64,000 bases of DNA from Allopusillimonas soli (GTDB lineage Bacteria > Pseudomonadota > Gammaproteobacteria > Burkholderiales > Burkholderiaceae_B). Location: assembly GCF_004153445.1 (NCBI RefSeq), contig NZ_SDQC01000001.1, positions 1,177,399 to 1,241,398 of the forward strand. The letters are read 5' to 3'. Positions 35,334 through 44,406 of this stretch are shown in pieces. A program made the translations under genes and the position numbers. Position 1 is the first letter of the stretch; the number at the start of each line of letters is the position of its first letter. The notes under the pieces are model-generated. The model saw only the letters and a list, made by a program, of their open reading frames with translations, searched no databases and was not told the origin of the DNA.

Positions 35334-37196
35334 TCATGCCACCACCACTTCGCGAAACATGCCCATATCCATGTGCAGCATCAGATGGCAATGCCATGCC
35401 CAGCGTCCAAGCGCATCGGCAGTTACAAGAAAGCTGATACGCTGAGCCGGTTGCACGGGAATGGTGTGGCGCCGAGCCTGAAATTGGCCGTCCGGCGTTT
35501 CCAGTTCACTCCACATGCCGTGCAAATGCATGGGGTGCGTCATCATGGTGTCGTTATGCAAGATGACCCTGACGCGTTCGCCGTAACGGAAATGAACCGG
35601 GGTTGATTTTCCGAACTCGACACCATCGAACGACCAGGTATAGCGCTCCATATTGCCGGTTAGGTGCAGCTCGATTTCACGTTCTGCGCCGCGCGGATCC
35701 ATCGCACCGCCCACGGTGTGCAAGTCCGAAAGCGTCAATACGCGCCGGCCGTTATTACGCAGTCCAATGCCGGGATCGTCCAAGTTGGTGCGCGGCATAT
35801 CGACCCGCATATCAATGCTGGGCCCATACTCGGTCCTGGCATGGCGTACTTGGGTGCTGGCGCCGGCCGCAGACATAGCGCCGTGGTCCATGCCTGACAT
35901 GCCTGCGTGATTCATACCTTGCATGCTGCCGTGATTCATCCCAGCCATATTGCCGTGGCCCATTCCGGCCATGCCTTCATGGCTCATGCCACCGGACGAT
36001 TGGCTGGCCGCGCCATGGCTCATTCCTGCCATGCCTCCGCCCATAGCGCCCATCATGTCCGCCATGGTCAACCATTCCACGGGGTCGAGCGCCGGTACTG
36101 GCGCTTCGAGACCGGCATGCGTGGCTAGCGTACCGCGCGCATACCCTGTTCGGTCCATTGCTTGCGCATAAACGGTGTAAGCGTCGTCCTTCGGTTGTAC
36201 CAATACATCGTAGGTTTCTCCGGGCCCAAATCGGAACTCGTCCACCGTAACGGGCTCCACATTGACCCCGTCGGCTTGAACGACGGTCAACTGAAGGCCC
36301 GGAATGCGTACATCGTAGAAAGTATTAGCCGCGCCGTTGATAAAGCGCAGCCGCACCCGCTCTCCAGGCCGGAATAGCCCAGTCCAGTTGCCCGCCGGCG
36401 TCGTCCCATTCATCAGGTAGGTCAGCACGTTCGCGGACAGATCGGCCAAATCCGTGGGGCTCATGCGCATCTCGTTCCACATCTTGCGCTTGTCGATAGC
36501 CGCTTTCAGGCCCATCTGGGAGGCGTCTTGAAAGAAATCGACCGCCGTGGGCTGGTTGTAGTTGTAGTAGTCGCCCTGCATCTTAAGCTTGGCCAGAACC
36601 CGCATCGGATCCTCGTCGGTCCAGTCAGAGAGTTGGACGACATACTCGCGATCGGCCCGTATGGAGTCAGTTTGTGCCGGGTCGATAATGATCGCCCCAT
36701 AAACCCCTGTGGCCTCTTGCATGCCCGAGTGCGAGTGATACCAATACGTGCCGCTTTGCTGCACCTTGAACCGATACGTGAACGTTTCGCCGGGCGGGAT
36801 TCCCGCAAAGCTGATGCCGGGCACCCCGTCCATTTGAAACGGCAGGATGATGCCATGCCAATGAATTGAGGTGGTTTCGTTCAGGCGGTTCTTGACGCGA
36901 ATAGTGACGGCATCACCTTCGCGCCAACGCAACGTGGGCGCCGGGAGCGAGCCATTGACCGTCGTCGCCATACGAGGCGTACCAGTGAAATTCACAGGTG
37001 ATTCACCGATCTCCAGATTAAATTCGGTCCCACTCAGTACCGCCGCAGAACCCGTATTAGTTCGGCCCGATTGCATTCCAGCGGCACGGGCAAATGGCGA
37101 CAAGCCCAGCAACACGCCGCCGGCCACAAGGCCTTGCACAAAACGGCGACGAGGTATAGCCGGGAGGGGAACCGCTAGCGTAGTTGAGCGTTTCAC
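35334..37196 (-). CDS. copA: Multicopper oxidase CopA/PcoA type
   Basis: A 620-residue periplasmic copper oxidase. A twin-arginine signal (IPRRRFVQGLVAGG) is followed by the three-cupredoxin fold with copper ligands in SIHWHGIILP, TYWYHSHSGMQ, THPMHLHGMW and the C-terminal WAWHCHLMLHMDMGM, and a Met-rich insert (HGAASQSSGGMSHEGMAG region). It oxidises Cu(I) in the periplasm. The start is a GTG. A CopR box lies at 37315-37332. First gene of copA-copB-cupredoxin-cytochrome-DUF411. Confidence 0.95.
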   Translation of the reverse strand: MKRSTTLAVPLPAIPRRRFVQGLVAGGVLLGLSPFARAAGMQSGRTNTGSAAVLSGTEFNLEIGESPVNFTGTPRMATTVNGSLPAPTLRWREGDAVTIRVKNRLNETTSIHWHGIILPFQMDGVPGISFAGIPPGETFTYRFKVQQSGTYWYHSHSGMQEATGVYGAIIIDPAQTDSIRADREYVVQLSDWTDEDPMRVLAKLKMQGDYYNYNQPTAVDFFQDASQMGLKAAIDKRKMWNEMRMSPTDLADLSANVLTYLMNGTTPAGNWTGLFRPGERVRLRFINGAANTFYDVRIPGLQLTVVQADGVNVEPVTVDEFRFGPGETYDVLVQPKDDAYTVYAQAMDRTGYARGTLATHAGLEAPVPALDPVEWLTMADMMGAMGGGMAGMSHGAASQSSGGMSHEGMAGMGHGNMAGMNHGSMQGMNHAGMSGMDHGAMSAAGASTQVRHARTEYGPSIDMRVDMPRTNLDDPGIGLRNNGRRVLTLSDLHTVGGAMDPRGAEREIELHLTGNMERYTWSFDGVEFGKSTPVHFRYGERVRVILHNDTMMTHPMHLHGMWSELETPDGQFQARRHTIPVQPAQRISFLVTADALGRWAWHCHLMLHMDMGMFREVVVA

Positions 37197-37314
37197 GCGG
37201 GGAGAATCCTGTAATGAATCGTTGATCGGAGCTTCGTCTGCCGCATTCTGGGCGAACCGACAAATTGCTATTCCTAACTTTAATCAAGTACGGCTGTCAC
37301 ACGAATGACGGCTC

Positions 37315-37332
37315 CATTACTTTTCTGTAATC
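37315..37332. promoter_or_regulatory. CopR-box-like dyad upstream of multicopper oxidase operon
   Basis: CATTACTTTTCTGTAATC, 18 bp, same half-site layout as the other cop boxes, 119 bp before the GTG start and between dsbD and copA. Confidence 0.6.
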
Positions 37333-37358
37333 TGTAGCCTGGATCGCACGCGATGCGG

Positions 37359-39326
37359 TTAGAGAGGTATTGCGGAACCCAACGAACGCAAGAATTTCTT
37401 CGGCGCCTGAAACCCGATGACTTGGTAATCGATCTCCATACCCTGTCGGTCGAAAAAGACGATGCCGGGGGGGCCGAACAACTCAAAACGTTTAAGTAGT
37501 GCCTGATGATCTGCGTTGTTTGCCGTCACATCGGCCTTAAGCAGCACAACGTCTTTGAGACGCTCTCTTACCTGAGCGTCTGTAAACGTGAAACGCTCCA
37601 TTTCCTTGCATGAGATGCACCAATCTGCCCAGAAATCGAGCATGACGTAGCGGCCTTCGGCCGCTTGGACTTCGGACTCGAGGTCAGCAAGGCTCGTAAC
37701 TTTCTTAAACTGCATCTCCGGCGAGCCGATATTCTGCGAGGCTGCAGCGCCTGGACCTCTTAAACCGTCCAAGGGCTGCAAGACATCGCGGCCGCCTGAC
37801 AGCACACCGATGAGCAACGCAAGGCCCGAAACGAGTGCAATGACCCCAATCCCTTTGCCCAAACGCACAAAGCCAGGCGAGCCGTCAGGCAGGGGATCCA
37901 ATGCCCTCAGGTACATCGCGGAAATAATGAGCAAGACCGCCCATAAGCTCATATGGACGACAGCAGGTATGACCGGGGAAATCAGGTAGATGGCCACAGC
38001 CAACATCGTGACGCCAAAAAAGTTCTGCACGGACTTCATCCACGGACCAGCTTTTGGCAACAGTGCGCCCGCTGTGGTGCCAAAAATCAGAAGCGGGACT
38101 CCCATCCCTATGGCAAGCGAGAAAAGCGCCAAGCCGCCCAGCACAAAATCTCCTGTCTGCCCAATGTAAAGCAGCGCCCCAGCCAGCGGTGCCGCAACGC
38201 ATGGCCCGACAATGACGGCGGACAACACACCCATAACCGATACGCTCAAGACCCTTCCGCCAGCAGACCGGTTTGCGGCGCCCGCTAGGCGGGTCTGAAT
38301 GGAAGCGGGTATCTGCAGCTGATAAAAGCCGAACATGGAAAGCGCAAGCAGCACGAAGACGGCGGCAAAACTGCCCAGCACCCAGGGGTTTTGCAGGTAG
38401 GCCGAGAGCATTGTGCCCGCTAATCCTGCGGCCACACCGGCGAGCGCATAGGTAATGGCCATGGCCATCACATAGGCCAAAGAAAGGCCAAACGCGTGAC
38501 GACGGCTTATCGAGCGCCCTTGCCCAATGATCATTCCCGATAGAATTGGAATCATGGGAAGCATGCAGGGCGTAAACGCCAGAACCAAGCCAAAACCAAA
38601 GAAGGCGGCAACGAGCGCCCACGCATTGTCTTGGGCGAATAATTCTCGAACGAGGTTCGTCTCCGACACCGGAGCGTCGGCTGCCCTCTGGACGCCGCTA
38701 CTACGCGCTTGCGCTGGCGTGGGGCTCTCATCGCCAGAACCGGAACTCGCGCCAGCTGCCGCCACAAGTGGTACGGACAGCGTCTTCTCTATCGGTGGAT
38801 AGCAGACGCCGGTGGGGTCGTTACAGCCTTGATAGGACGCTTGCAGAGTCAGCGCCTCGGAAATGGAGCCGGCTGGGCGATTCAACGTAATCGGGATCTG
38901 GACGGACCCGTAGTACACCTGCACCTGACCGAAGGTGGGATCATCCTTGACCTTACCTTCAGGTAGCACGACGTTCTTGATCGCTGCGGCGGACGACTCC
39001 CGAAGATCAAACGCGATCCTGTCCCGGTAAAGATAATAGCCGTCTGCTGCAGTGAGCGTAGCGACTAGCGTATCGGCCTTGCTGGCCCTTACCGATACTT
39101 TGAACGCTTCGTCTGGCGGCAGCAGCTCTTGGTCAGCACCCTCGTCACCAAACCAACCGCGAATAGAATCGAAGATCCCCTGAGTCGGGGAAGCGGAGCT
39201 TGAGGCGGTAATACTCGTGGGGCTAGCAGCTACTGCCGAGACTTTCGCCGGACTAATTCCAGGTAGCCACGCCAGTGCCAGTACGAGCAGGGCAGACAAC
39301 AAACGAATGAAATTCACTTCAACCAC
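37359..39326 (-). CDS. dsbD: Thiol:disulfide interchange protein DsbD
   Basis: A 655-residue three-domain reductant transporter. It has a signal peptide and N-terminal immunoglobulin-like domain with cysteines in YQGCNDPTGVCYPP. A central eight-helix CcdA-like membrane domain has GLVLAFTPCMLPMIPIL and VGPCVAAPLAGAL cysteines. The C-terminal thioredoxin domain has DFWADWCISCKEME. It moves electrons from cytoplasm to periplasm; in metal clusters it keeps cysteine metal sites reduced. The GTG start at 39326 overlaps the preceding tiny membrane-protein gene by eight bases. Confidence 0.93.
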   Translation of the reverse strand: MVEVNFIRLLSALLVLALAWLPGISPAKVSAVAASPTSITASSSASPTQGIFDSIRGWFGDEGADQELLPPDEAFKVSVRASKADTLVATLTAADGYYLYRDRIAFDLRESSAAAIKNVVLPEGKVKDDPTFGQVQVYYGSVQIPITLNRPAGSISEALTLQASYQGCNDPTGVCYPPIEKTLSVPLVAAAGASSGSGDESPTPAQARSSGVQRAADAPVSETNLVRELFAQDNAWALVAAFFGFGLVLAFTPCMLPMIPILSGMIIGQGRSISRRHAFGLSLAYVMAMAITYALAGVAAGLAGTMLSAYLQNPWVLGSFAAVFVLLALSMFGFYQLQIPASIQTRLAGAANRSAGGRVLSVSVMGVLSAVIVGPCVAAPLAGALLYIGQTGDFVLGGLALFSLAIGMGVPLLIFGTTAGALLPKAGPWMKSVQNFFGVTMLAVAIYLISPVIPAVVHMSLWAVLLIISAMYLRALDPLPDGSPGFVRLGKGIGVIALVSGLALLIGVLSGGRDVLQPLDGLRGPGAAASQNIGSPEMQFKKVTSLADLESEVQAAEGRYVMLDFWADWCISCKEMERFTFTDAQVRERLKDVVLLKADVTANNADHQALLKRFELFGPPGIVFFDRQGMEIDYQVIGFQAPKKFLRSLGSAIPL

Positions 39327-39432
39327 TCATCATCCAGAACATCATGATGCCCATGAAAACGAAAGCCAAAATAGCGACCAACCCAATTGCCGCTAGTACT
39401 AGGATGACTATTCGCGTGAGTCTGGTTCTCAT
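39319..39432 (-). CDS. Tiny single-span membrane protein
   Basis: A 37-residue ORF starting ATG AGA ACC, almost all one hydrophobic helix (IVILVLAAIGLVAILAFVFMGIMMFWMM). It sits between the DUF2933 and dsbD genes and overlaps the dsbD start, so it is probably co-translated. Met-rich end hints at copper, but function is unknown. Confidence 0.55.
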   Translation of the reverse strand: MRTRLTRIVILVLAAIGLVAILAFVFMGIMMFWMMSG

Positions 39433-39439
39433 GGTCTGC

Positions 39440-39730
39440 TCAAGCATCAAAGCGGTTCGCTGGAGCTGGCGGACGTGAGTGCCCGCCAGCATTAGTCCCT
39501 TCCGGTATTTGTACTTGAGTGGGTCCACCGTTCTTTGAAGCGTTGTCGCTGTGGCACGACTGCATGCCTTTCATCATGAAAAGCATCATCAACGGACAAA
39601 TCAGAAAGAATAAGAATGGGCTCACCGCAGCGATCCACTCCCGCGCGACAGGCAGGGCCGCATACGCCACTGCAATCAGCGCGGCCAGCCCAAGACCGCC
39701 TTTCAACATCGTCTTCACATCGCATTTCAT
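39440..39730 (-). CDS. DUF2933 domain membrane protein
   Basis: A 96-residue small membrane protein with two helices (about residues 9-25 and 34-54) separated by AREWIAAVSPF and followed by MMKGMQSCHSDN. DUF2933 proteins are common in copper/silver resistance regions. The ATG at 39730 follows GGAG. A CopR-like box lies 92 bp upstream. Confidence 0.85.
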   Translation of the reverse strand: MKCDVKTMLKGGLGLAALIAVAYAALPVAREWIAAVSPFLFFLICPLMMLFMMKGMQSCHSDNASKNGGPTQVQIPEGTNAGGHSRPPAPANRFDA

Positions 39731-39821
39731 TGTCGGCTCTCCTTTTGCTTGCACCCACTGGAATTCAGTCTAGGAACGAGCCTACTGTAACGGTCCGTCG
39801 CTGTCAGAAAGGTTGCGCGGG

Positions 39822-39839
39822 CATTACATCTTTGTCATC
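39822..39839. promoter_or_regulatory. CopR-box-like dyad upstream of DUF2933-dsbD
   Basis: CATTACATCTTTGTCATC, 18 bp: left half CATTACA perfect, right half TGTCATC with two changes. Confidence 0.55.
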
Positions 39840-39962
39840 TATAAAAAGAACGCGACGGAGGCAATGGATTTGTTGCGATATGTATAAATCACCACATCAC
39901 TTCACCCTGTCCGAGGCAAAGTCCGTTCTATTTGCAAGAGGCGGCAAAAAACACCATAACCG

Positions 39963-39993
39963 TTGACATTGCCACTATGGGAATGTTTATCCT
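39963..39993 (+). promoter_or_regulatory. MerR/CueR-type promoter and operator for copZ
   Basis: TTGACA (39963-39968) and TATCCT (39988-39993) are separated by 19 bp, the stretched spacer that MerR-family activators need. The spacer carries the dyad ACATTGCC-N5-GGGAATGT (39966-39986), 7 of 8 positions symmetric, as in CueR-type operators. Confidence 0.65.
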
Positions 39994-40034
39994 GTAGTTT
40001 ATTCGGTTGGATGAATTACCAATAGAGGGAAAAA

Positions 40035-40235
40035 ATGATTCAGTTTGAAGTGAACGACATGACCTGTGGGCACTGCGTGGGCGCCGTTACGGCCGCTGTC
40101 AAAGACGTTGCACCCGAGGCTGTCATTTCGGTTGACCTGGCCGAGCGCGCCGTACGCGTGGAGGGGGTTCCCGACGCGGACGTAGTAGAACAAGCCATTC
40201 GCGAGGCAGGGTACAGCCCGTCGCGTAAAGCTTAA
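40035..40235 (+). CDS. copZ: CopZ-like copper chaperone (HMA domain)
   Basis: A 66-residue single heavy-metal-associated domain with the metal site MTCGHCVGAV (CxxC, residues 9-18) and the C-terminal IREAGYSP motif. It carries Cu(I) in the cytoplasm to the CopA ATPase. It has its own MerR-type promoter and a terminator immediately downstream. Confidence 0.93.
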   Translation: MIQFEVNDMTCGHCVGAVTAAVKDVAPEAVISVDLAERAVRVEGVPDADVVEQAIREAGYSPSRKA

Positions 40236-40236
40236 A

Positions 40237-40276
40237 AGGCCAAGGTGCAATGATGCGCCCCGGCCTCAATTTTTTT
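40237..40276 (+). terminator. Rho-independent terminator of copZ
   Basis: Arms AGGCC..GGTGC (40237-40248) and GCGCC..GGCCT (40255-40266) pair with wobble and a small internal mismatch. They are followed by a run of seven T residues (40270-40276). Confidence 0.7.
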
Positions 40277-40316
40277 CGTTGGCCCGCACCGCTGGTGAGG
40301 GCAGCGATCCTGCTTG

Positions 40317-40661
40317 CTAGGCCCCTAAGGCCATCTGCGCCATCCGCCTGCACTCTTCAGCACATCTGCGGCAAGCCTCAGCGCAGCGCTGGCAGTGATC
40401 CATTTGGTGTTTTGCGCATTCATCACCGCAAGCTTGGCAGACATCCGCGCACAGACGGCAAAGTGCTTGGGCGAATTCACTGCCCCTGGCCATATAGCTG
40501 GCGGCCAGGCGGCAAATTTGTGCGCAATCCATATCGAGCTTTATGCACCGCGCCATGGCTTTGACATCTTGTTCCCCCAGGCATGAGGCTGCGCAGTGGT
40601 CGCACTCAGTCGCGCAGGCATAACAAGCGTCTATGCAGGATTGAAACTTTTCATGAGGCAT
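40317..40661 (-). CDS. Csp-like four-helix copper-storage protein (DUF326)
   Basis: A 114-residue cysteine-rich helical protein: CIDACYACATECDHCAASC, CIKLDMDCAQICR, CRLCADVCQACGDEC and HCQRCAEACRRCAEECR line a four-helix bundle that can bind many Cu(I) ions. There is no signal peptide in this form, so it is cytosolic. The ATG at 40661 follows GGAG; the longer frame to 40778 lacks support. It is divergent from copRS and shares the upstream region with the cop box at 40822-40839. Confidence 0.88.
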   Translation of the reverse strand: MPHEKFQSCIDACYACATECDHCAASCLGEQDVKAMARCIKLDMDCAQICRLAASYMARGSEFAQALCRLCADVCQACGDECAKHQMDHCQRCAEACRRCAEECRRMAQMALGA

Positions 40662-40821
40662 ATCGATCTCCAACAAGGTTGAGGTTTGATCATCATGTGG
40701 CACCGTCATGCGGGCCACTTCCCTCATGCAGCAACTTGGATGCCTTACCGGCAGCAATTTGCTTATAAATGCTAGCATTTTCGTTCAAACTCAGCCGTGC
40801 CCATGACGGCTTCTACCGTAG

Positions 40822-40839
40822 CATTACAATTTTGTAATG
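40822..40839. promoter_or_regulatory. CopR box between csp and copR
   Basis: CATTACAATTTTGTAATG: perfect 8-bp arms around TT, the best of the four cop boxes. It sits 103 bp before copR and 161 bp before csp, so it may control both. Confidence 0.75.
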
Positions 40840-40941
40840 TCGGCGTCATGTTGCCGTCAGCGCCATCGCACTAAAGTCTGACAATGGACGGCAGAACGCT
40901 CTTCCTTTCGCGATAACCGATGGACCTACAGGATCGAACCC

Positions 40942-41625
40942 ATGAAGTTGCTGCTGGTCGAAGACGAGACCAAAACCGGTGATTATGTACGCCAAGGGCT
41001 AGTTGAGTCCGGCTTCGTTGTGGACCTCGTACGCACTGGCTTAGACGGGCATCATTTGGCCCTGACTGGTTCTTACGATTTGATTATCTTGGACGTCATG
41101 CTGCCCGATGTGGACGGTTGGCGTATCGTCCAGGCGCTACGTGATGCGAAATCGTCAACGCCGGTACTTTTTCTGACTGCCCGGGATAGCGTGGAAGATC
41201 GGGTCAAAGGGCTAGAGCTGGGCGCGGACGATTACTTAGTAAAACCGTTCGCTTTTTCAGAGCTCCTAGCGCGCGTTCGTACGTTATTAAGGCGGGGCGC
41301 CACTCCTGCTTTCCAGGATCAGTTACAGATCGCCGATCTCGTTCTCGATATTCCGCGCCGCCGAGCTCAGCGCCAAAACGTGCGTATTAATCTTACGAAC
41401 AAAGAGTTTGCCTTGTTGGAGCTCTTGGTACGCCGGCAAGGCGAAGTGCTGCCTCGCTCGTTGATCGCTTCCCAGGTTTGGGACATGAACTTTGACAGCG
41501 ACACCAATGTCATCGATGTGGCGATCCGACGCCTACGCGCCAAAATCGATGACGACTTTGATCCTAAGCTTATCCACACGGTGCGCGGCATGGGTTACAT
41601 GCTCGACGTGACGCTTCCGGAATAG
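40942..41625 (+). CDS. copR: Copper response regulator (OmpR family)
   Basis: A 227-residue regulator. The receiver domain has the acidic pocket (LVEDE), phosphoacceptor Asp in [13 protein letters not shown], and Lys in YLVKPF; a C-terminal winged helix follows ([16 protein letters not shown] and [15 protein letters not shown]). It closely resembles CopR/CusR and pairs with the adjacent CopS. It should bind the four cop boxes found in this block. The sensor gene begins right after its stop. Confidence 0.92.
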   Translation: MKLLLVEDETKTGDYVRQGLVESGFVVDLVRTGLDGHHLALTGSYDLIILDVMLPDVDGWRIVQALRDAKSSTPVLFLTARDSVEDRVKGLELGADDYLVKPFAFSELLARVRTLLRRGATPAFQDQLQIADLVLDIPRRRAQRQNVRINLTNKEFALLELLVRRQGEVLPRSLIASQVWDMNFDSDTNVIDVAIRRLRAKIDDDFDPKLIHTVRGMGYMLDVTLPE

Positions 41626-41628
41626 TTG

Positions 41629-43035
41629 ATGAAAAGACGTCCGGCATCTCTAGCTGTACGGCTTACCGTTTCTATTGGGGCGGTCATAACAGTCGTACTA
41701 CTCACATTCGGCTGGATCGTAGAGCGGTCAATCAACAACCACTTTATCCAGCAAGATGTTGATGAACTGAATGCCGTCGTTCAGGCCTTAAAGCACACGC
41801 TAGCCACGCTGCCGCCTGATATAGCATCTGCTGAATTGAATCAGCGGTTTGCCAATGCCGTGTCCGGCCACCATAACGCTCAATATCGTATCTCCTCGGA
41901 CTCCGGTGCCCTGATCTATGCTACGCCGGGATCAAATTTGGACAGGTTTGCTAGAATCGCTCAGCCTGTAGAGAAAATCACTATCGACACGGTTGGCATA
42001 TGGCAAGACCACGGCGAGACATTTCGAGGAGCTGTACTACGCAGCGGGAGCGACAGTTTCCCTGCACCACGCACCTTAACCATCGCAGTCGCCACGGGCA
42101 TCAATTTCCATCTGCATTACCTGGACAGCTTTCGGGACTACCTTCGAATCATCACGGTTGCGGCCTGTCTCATTGCGATTTTGGCGACGTGGCTCGCGGT
42201 GCATCAAGGCCATGCACCGATACGGCGCATCAGCCGCGAAATCCGAAAAATCAGGTCTGATCAGCTGCATATACGACTCGAACCACAAGCCGTGCCTACT
42301 GAACTGGTCGAGCTCGCAATGTCTTTCAACGGAATGCTTGAGCGGCTTGAGGATGTCTTCCGCCGTCTCTCCGATTTTTCAGGCGACATTGCGCATGAGC
42401 TTCGAACCCCCATCACGAATCTGAAAACCCAAACTGAAGTCGCACTTTCTCAGTCCCGCAGCGTCGAACAGTACCGGGAGATTCTGTACTCGAACTTAGA
42501 AGAGTACGAACGCATGGCCAAAATGGTCAGCGATATGCTGTTTCTCGCTAAGGCCGACAACAATTTACTTAAGCCTGAGCTCGTTGAAATCGACCTTCAG
42601 GCCGAGATGCGGATCCTTTTCGACTACTTTGGCGCCTGGGCCGAAGAGCGCGAGGTGGGCTTAAAGCTTGTGGGGCCACGGGGTTGCATCATCGGAGATC
42701 GGCTGATGATACGCCGGGCATTGAGCAACCTGTTATCGAACGCGATTCGATACACGCCTGCAGGAGGCACCGTTACAGCAATCTTCGAAGTCGAATCTAC
42801 GAATATCAGGCTTTGTGTTCAGAACCCCGGTCCCGTCATACCTCCCGAACACATCACACACATTTTTGAGCGTTTTTATAGACCTGACGCATCGCGACAG
42901 CGTACTGGTGAAGGCGCAGGCCTTGGCTTAGCGATTGTTAAATCGATTGTGGAAGCACATGGGGGAAAGATTAGTGCACGCTCGACTGCTGAGGCGACAA
43001 CATTCGAGATATTGTCACCAGCAACGAAATGTTGA
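41629..43035 (+). CDS. copS: Copper sensor histidine kinase
   Basis: A 468-residue heavy-metal sensor kinase. Two membrane helices (about residues 10-30 and 166-186) flank a periplasmic sensor region. HAMP follows (APIRRISREIRKI), then the H-box GDIAHELRTPITNL and the HATPase domain (SNLLSNAIRYTPAGG, GAGLGLAIVKSIVEAHGG). The ATG at 41629 is used; a TTG directly precedes it. It phosphorylates CopR when periplasmic copper rises (family knowledge). Confidence 0.92.
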   Translation: MKRRPASLAVRLTVSIGAVITVVLLTFGWIVERSINNHFIQQDVDELNAVVQALKHTLATLPPDIASAELNQRFANAVSGHHNAQYRISSDSGALIYATPGSNLDRFARIAQPVEKITIDTVGIWQDHGETFRGAVLRSGSDSFPAPRTLTIAVATGINFHLHYLDSFRDYLRIITVAACLIAILATWLAVHQGHAPIRRISREIRKIRSDQLHIRLEPQAVPTELVELAMSFNGMLERLEDVFRRLSDFSGDIAHELRTPITNLKTQTEVALSQSRSVEQYREILYSNLEEYERMAKMVSDMLFLAKADNNLLKPELVEIDLQAEMRILFDYFGAWAEEREVGLKLVGPRGCIIGDRLMIRRALSNLLSNAIRYTPAGGTVTAIFEVESTNIRLCVQNPGPVIPPEHITHIFERFYRPDASRQRTGEGAGLGLAIVKSIVEAHGGKISARSTAEATTFEILSPATKC

Positions 43036-43072
43036 GCATACGTCAGAGTTCGGCTACGACGTATGCTCAACA
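43030..43072. repeat. 15-bp inverted repeat at the copS stop
   Basis: TGTTGAGCATACGTC (43030-43044) and GACGTATGCTCAACA (43058-43072), perfect, 13-base loop. The left arm contains the copS stop codon. There is no T-run. Confidence 0.85.
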
Positions 43073-43151
43073 TCAGCTACATCAGCGCGGCAGCCTTCGA
43101 AGGGATAGCCGCTTTTCACCACTGGCCGGAAACTCAGGAAACGCACCCCTA

Positions 43152-43187
43152 GTTCGAGCATGCAAAGTGTCGTTCGCATGCTCGAAC
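43152..43187. repeat. 12-bp inverted repeat between copS and moaA
   Basis: GTTCGAGCATGC (43152-43163) and GCATGCTCGAAC (43176-43187), perfect arms, 12-base loop. A third short dyad CGGTGTCC-A-GGACACCG follows at 43192-43208, just before the moaA stop. Confidence 0.85.
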
Positions 43188-43221
43188 GCAACGGTGTCCA
43201 GGACACCGAAAACGGGTATAC

Positions 43222-44322
43222 CTATCCACCAATATGGCTCATTTCGACTCGTGGCGAATATGTAACAGGACTAAATCCCCGCGCTTCTGAATACCTATCT
43301 GTCCTTTGGATCCATACGGATGCGACTTTTTCCCGTAAGGCATCATCATCGTCTGACTCACGTAACAAGGCGCGCAAGTCCACACTCTGCTGGCCGAATA
43401 GGCAGAGATAAAGCCTGCCGTTCGATGCTAACCGGGCTCGAGTGCAATCCCCGCAGAATGGCTGGGTCACACTAGAAATCACTCCGATTTCCCCCTGGCC
43501 ATCTACGTATCGCCAACGCTTAGCCACCTCTCCCTTAGCAGAAGGTGACACGGGCTCCAACGGAAAGTACCGATGCAACAGAGCTATGAGCTCTGACGAC
43601 GGATATACCGCACTTCTGTTCCATTGATTGGTATTTCCCACGTCCATAAATTCGATGAAGCGCAAGATGTGGCCGGTGCCACGAAAATACTTGGCCATGG
43701 GGAGAACTTGGTCATCGTTGACGCCGCGCTTGACCACCATATTGATTTTTATGGGAGCAATACCTGCAGATCTTGCAACCTCAATACCCTGCAGCACGTC
43801 ATCGACGGTCCAGTCAGCGTCCGTCATTCTCTGGAATACCGCGTTATCTATCGCATCCAGACTTACATTCAAGCGCTTGACACCTGCTTTCGCAAGGCTT
43901 TGTGCCTTACGCGCTAGCAACGCCCCATTTGTGGTCAATGAAATATCAACAGGGCGCCCCTCGGTTGTTGTGAGCGCCACAAGCCTTGAGGCCAACATGT
44001 CCACGTCTTTGCGCAGTAGTGGTTCGCCACCTGTGATACGGATTTTTTCTACTCCTAAACTCACGAATACTTTGGCAGCCCGCTCGATCTCTTCGTGAGT
44101 CAATAGCTCACTGCGCGGAAGAAACTGAAAATCTTTCCCGAACACCGACCGTGGCATACAGTAGGTACATCGAAAATTACATCGATCGGTGACGGAGATA
44201 CGCAGGTCTCGTAATGGCCTCGCATGTTGGTCCAGTAAGATAGGCTCGCTTGGGGCCACATCGCCTTTGACTACTGCCGGTATACGTATTGGGCGATGGT
44301 CATGCAATAAGTGTTCGTTCAT
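43222..44322 (-). CDS. moaA: GTP 3',8-cyclase MoaA (molybdenum cofactor)
   Basis: A 366-residue radical-SAM enzyme for the first step of molybdopterin synthesis. The N-terminal cluster motif [10 protein letters not shown], the GGEPLLR loop and the second cluster cysteines in [12 protein letters not shown] and LYLCLFGQ are all present. The C-terminus is SHIGG, like the GG tail needed for activity. It lies downstream of aioA, whose product needs Mo cofactor, but a terminator separates the two genes. Confidence 0.94.
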   Translation of the reverse strand: MNEHLLHDHRPIRIPAVVKGDVAPSEPILLDQHARPLRDLRISVTDRCNFRCTYCMPRSVFGKDFQFLPRSELLTHEEIERAAKVFVSLGVEKIRITGGEPLLRKDVDMLASRLVALTTTEGRPVDISLTTNGALLARKAQSLAKAGVKRLNVSLDAIDNAVFQRMTDADWTVDDVLQGIEVARSAGIAPIKINMVVKRGVNDDQVLPMAKYFRGTGHILRFIEFMDVGNTNQWNRSAVYPSSELIALLHRYFPLEPVSPSAKGEVAKRWRYVDGQGEIGVISSVTQPFCGDCTRARLASNGRLYLCLFGQQSVDLRALLRESDDDDALREKVASVWIQRTDRYSEARGFSPVTYSPRVEMSHIGG

Positions 44323-44342
44323 GCTTGGCTTTATCGTTTTTT

Positions 44343-44377
44343 CAAAAAACCCCGCTTTAAGTTTTCATAAAGCAGGG
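44343..44377 (-). terminator. Rho-independent terminator after aioA
   Basis: Read on the minus strand: CCCTGCTTTA, an 8-base loop, TAAAGCGGGG, then TTTTTT. One mismatch in a 10-bp stem. It would end the aioBA transcript before moaA. Confidence 0.85.
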
Positions 44378-44406
44378 CGGCATACGACTAATCGAAGTAC
44401 TCCTTT

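Noticed and set aside
37885..38622. 245-codon minus-strand ORF inside dsbD
   Set aside because: Out-of-frame reading of the DsbD membrane domain.
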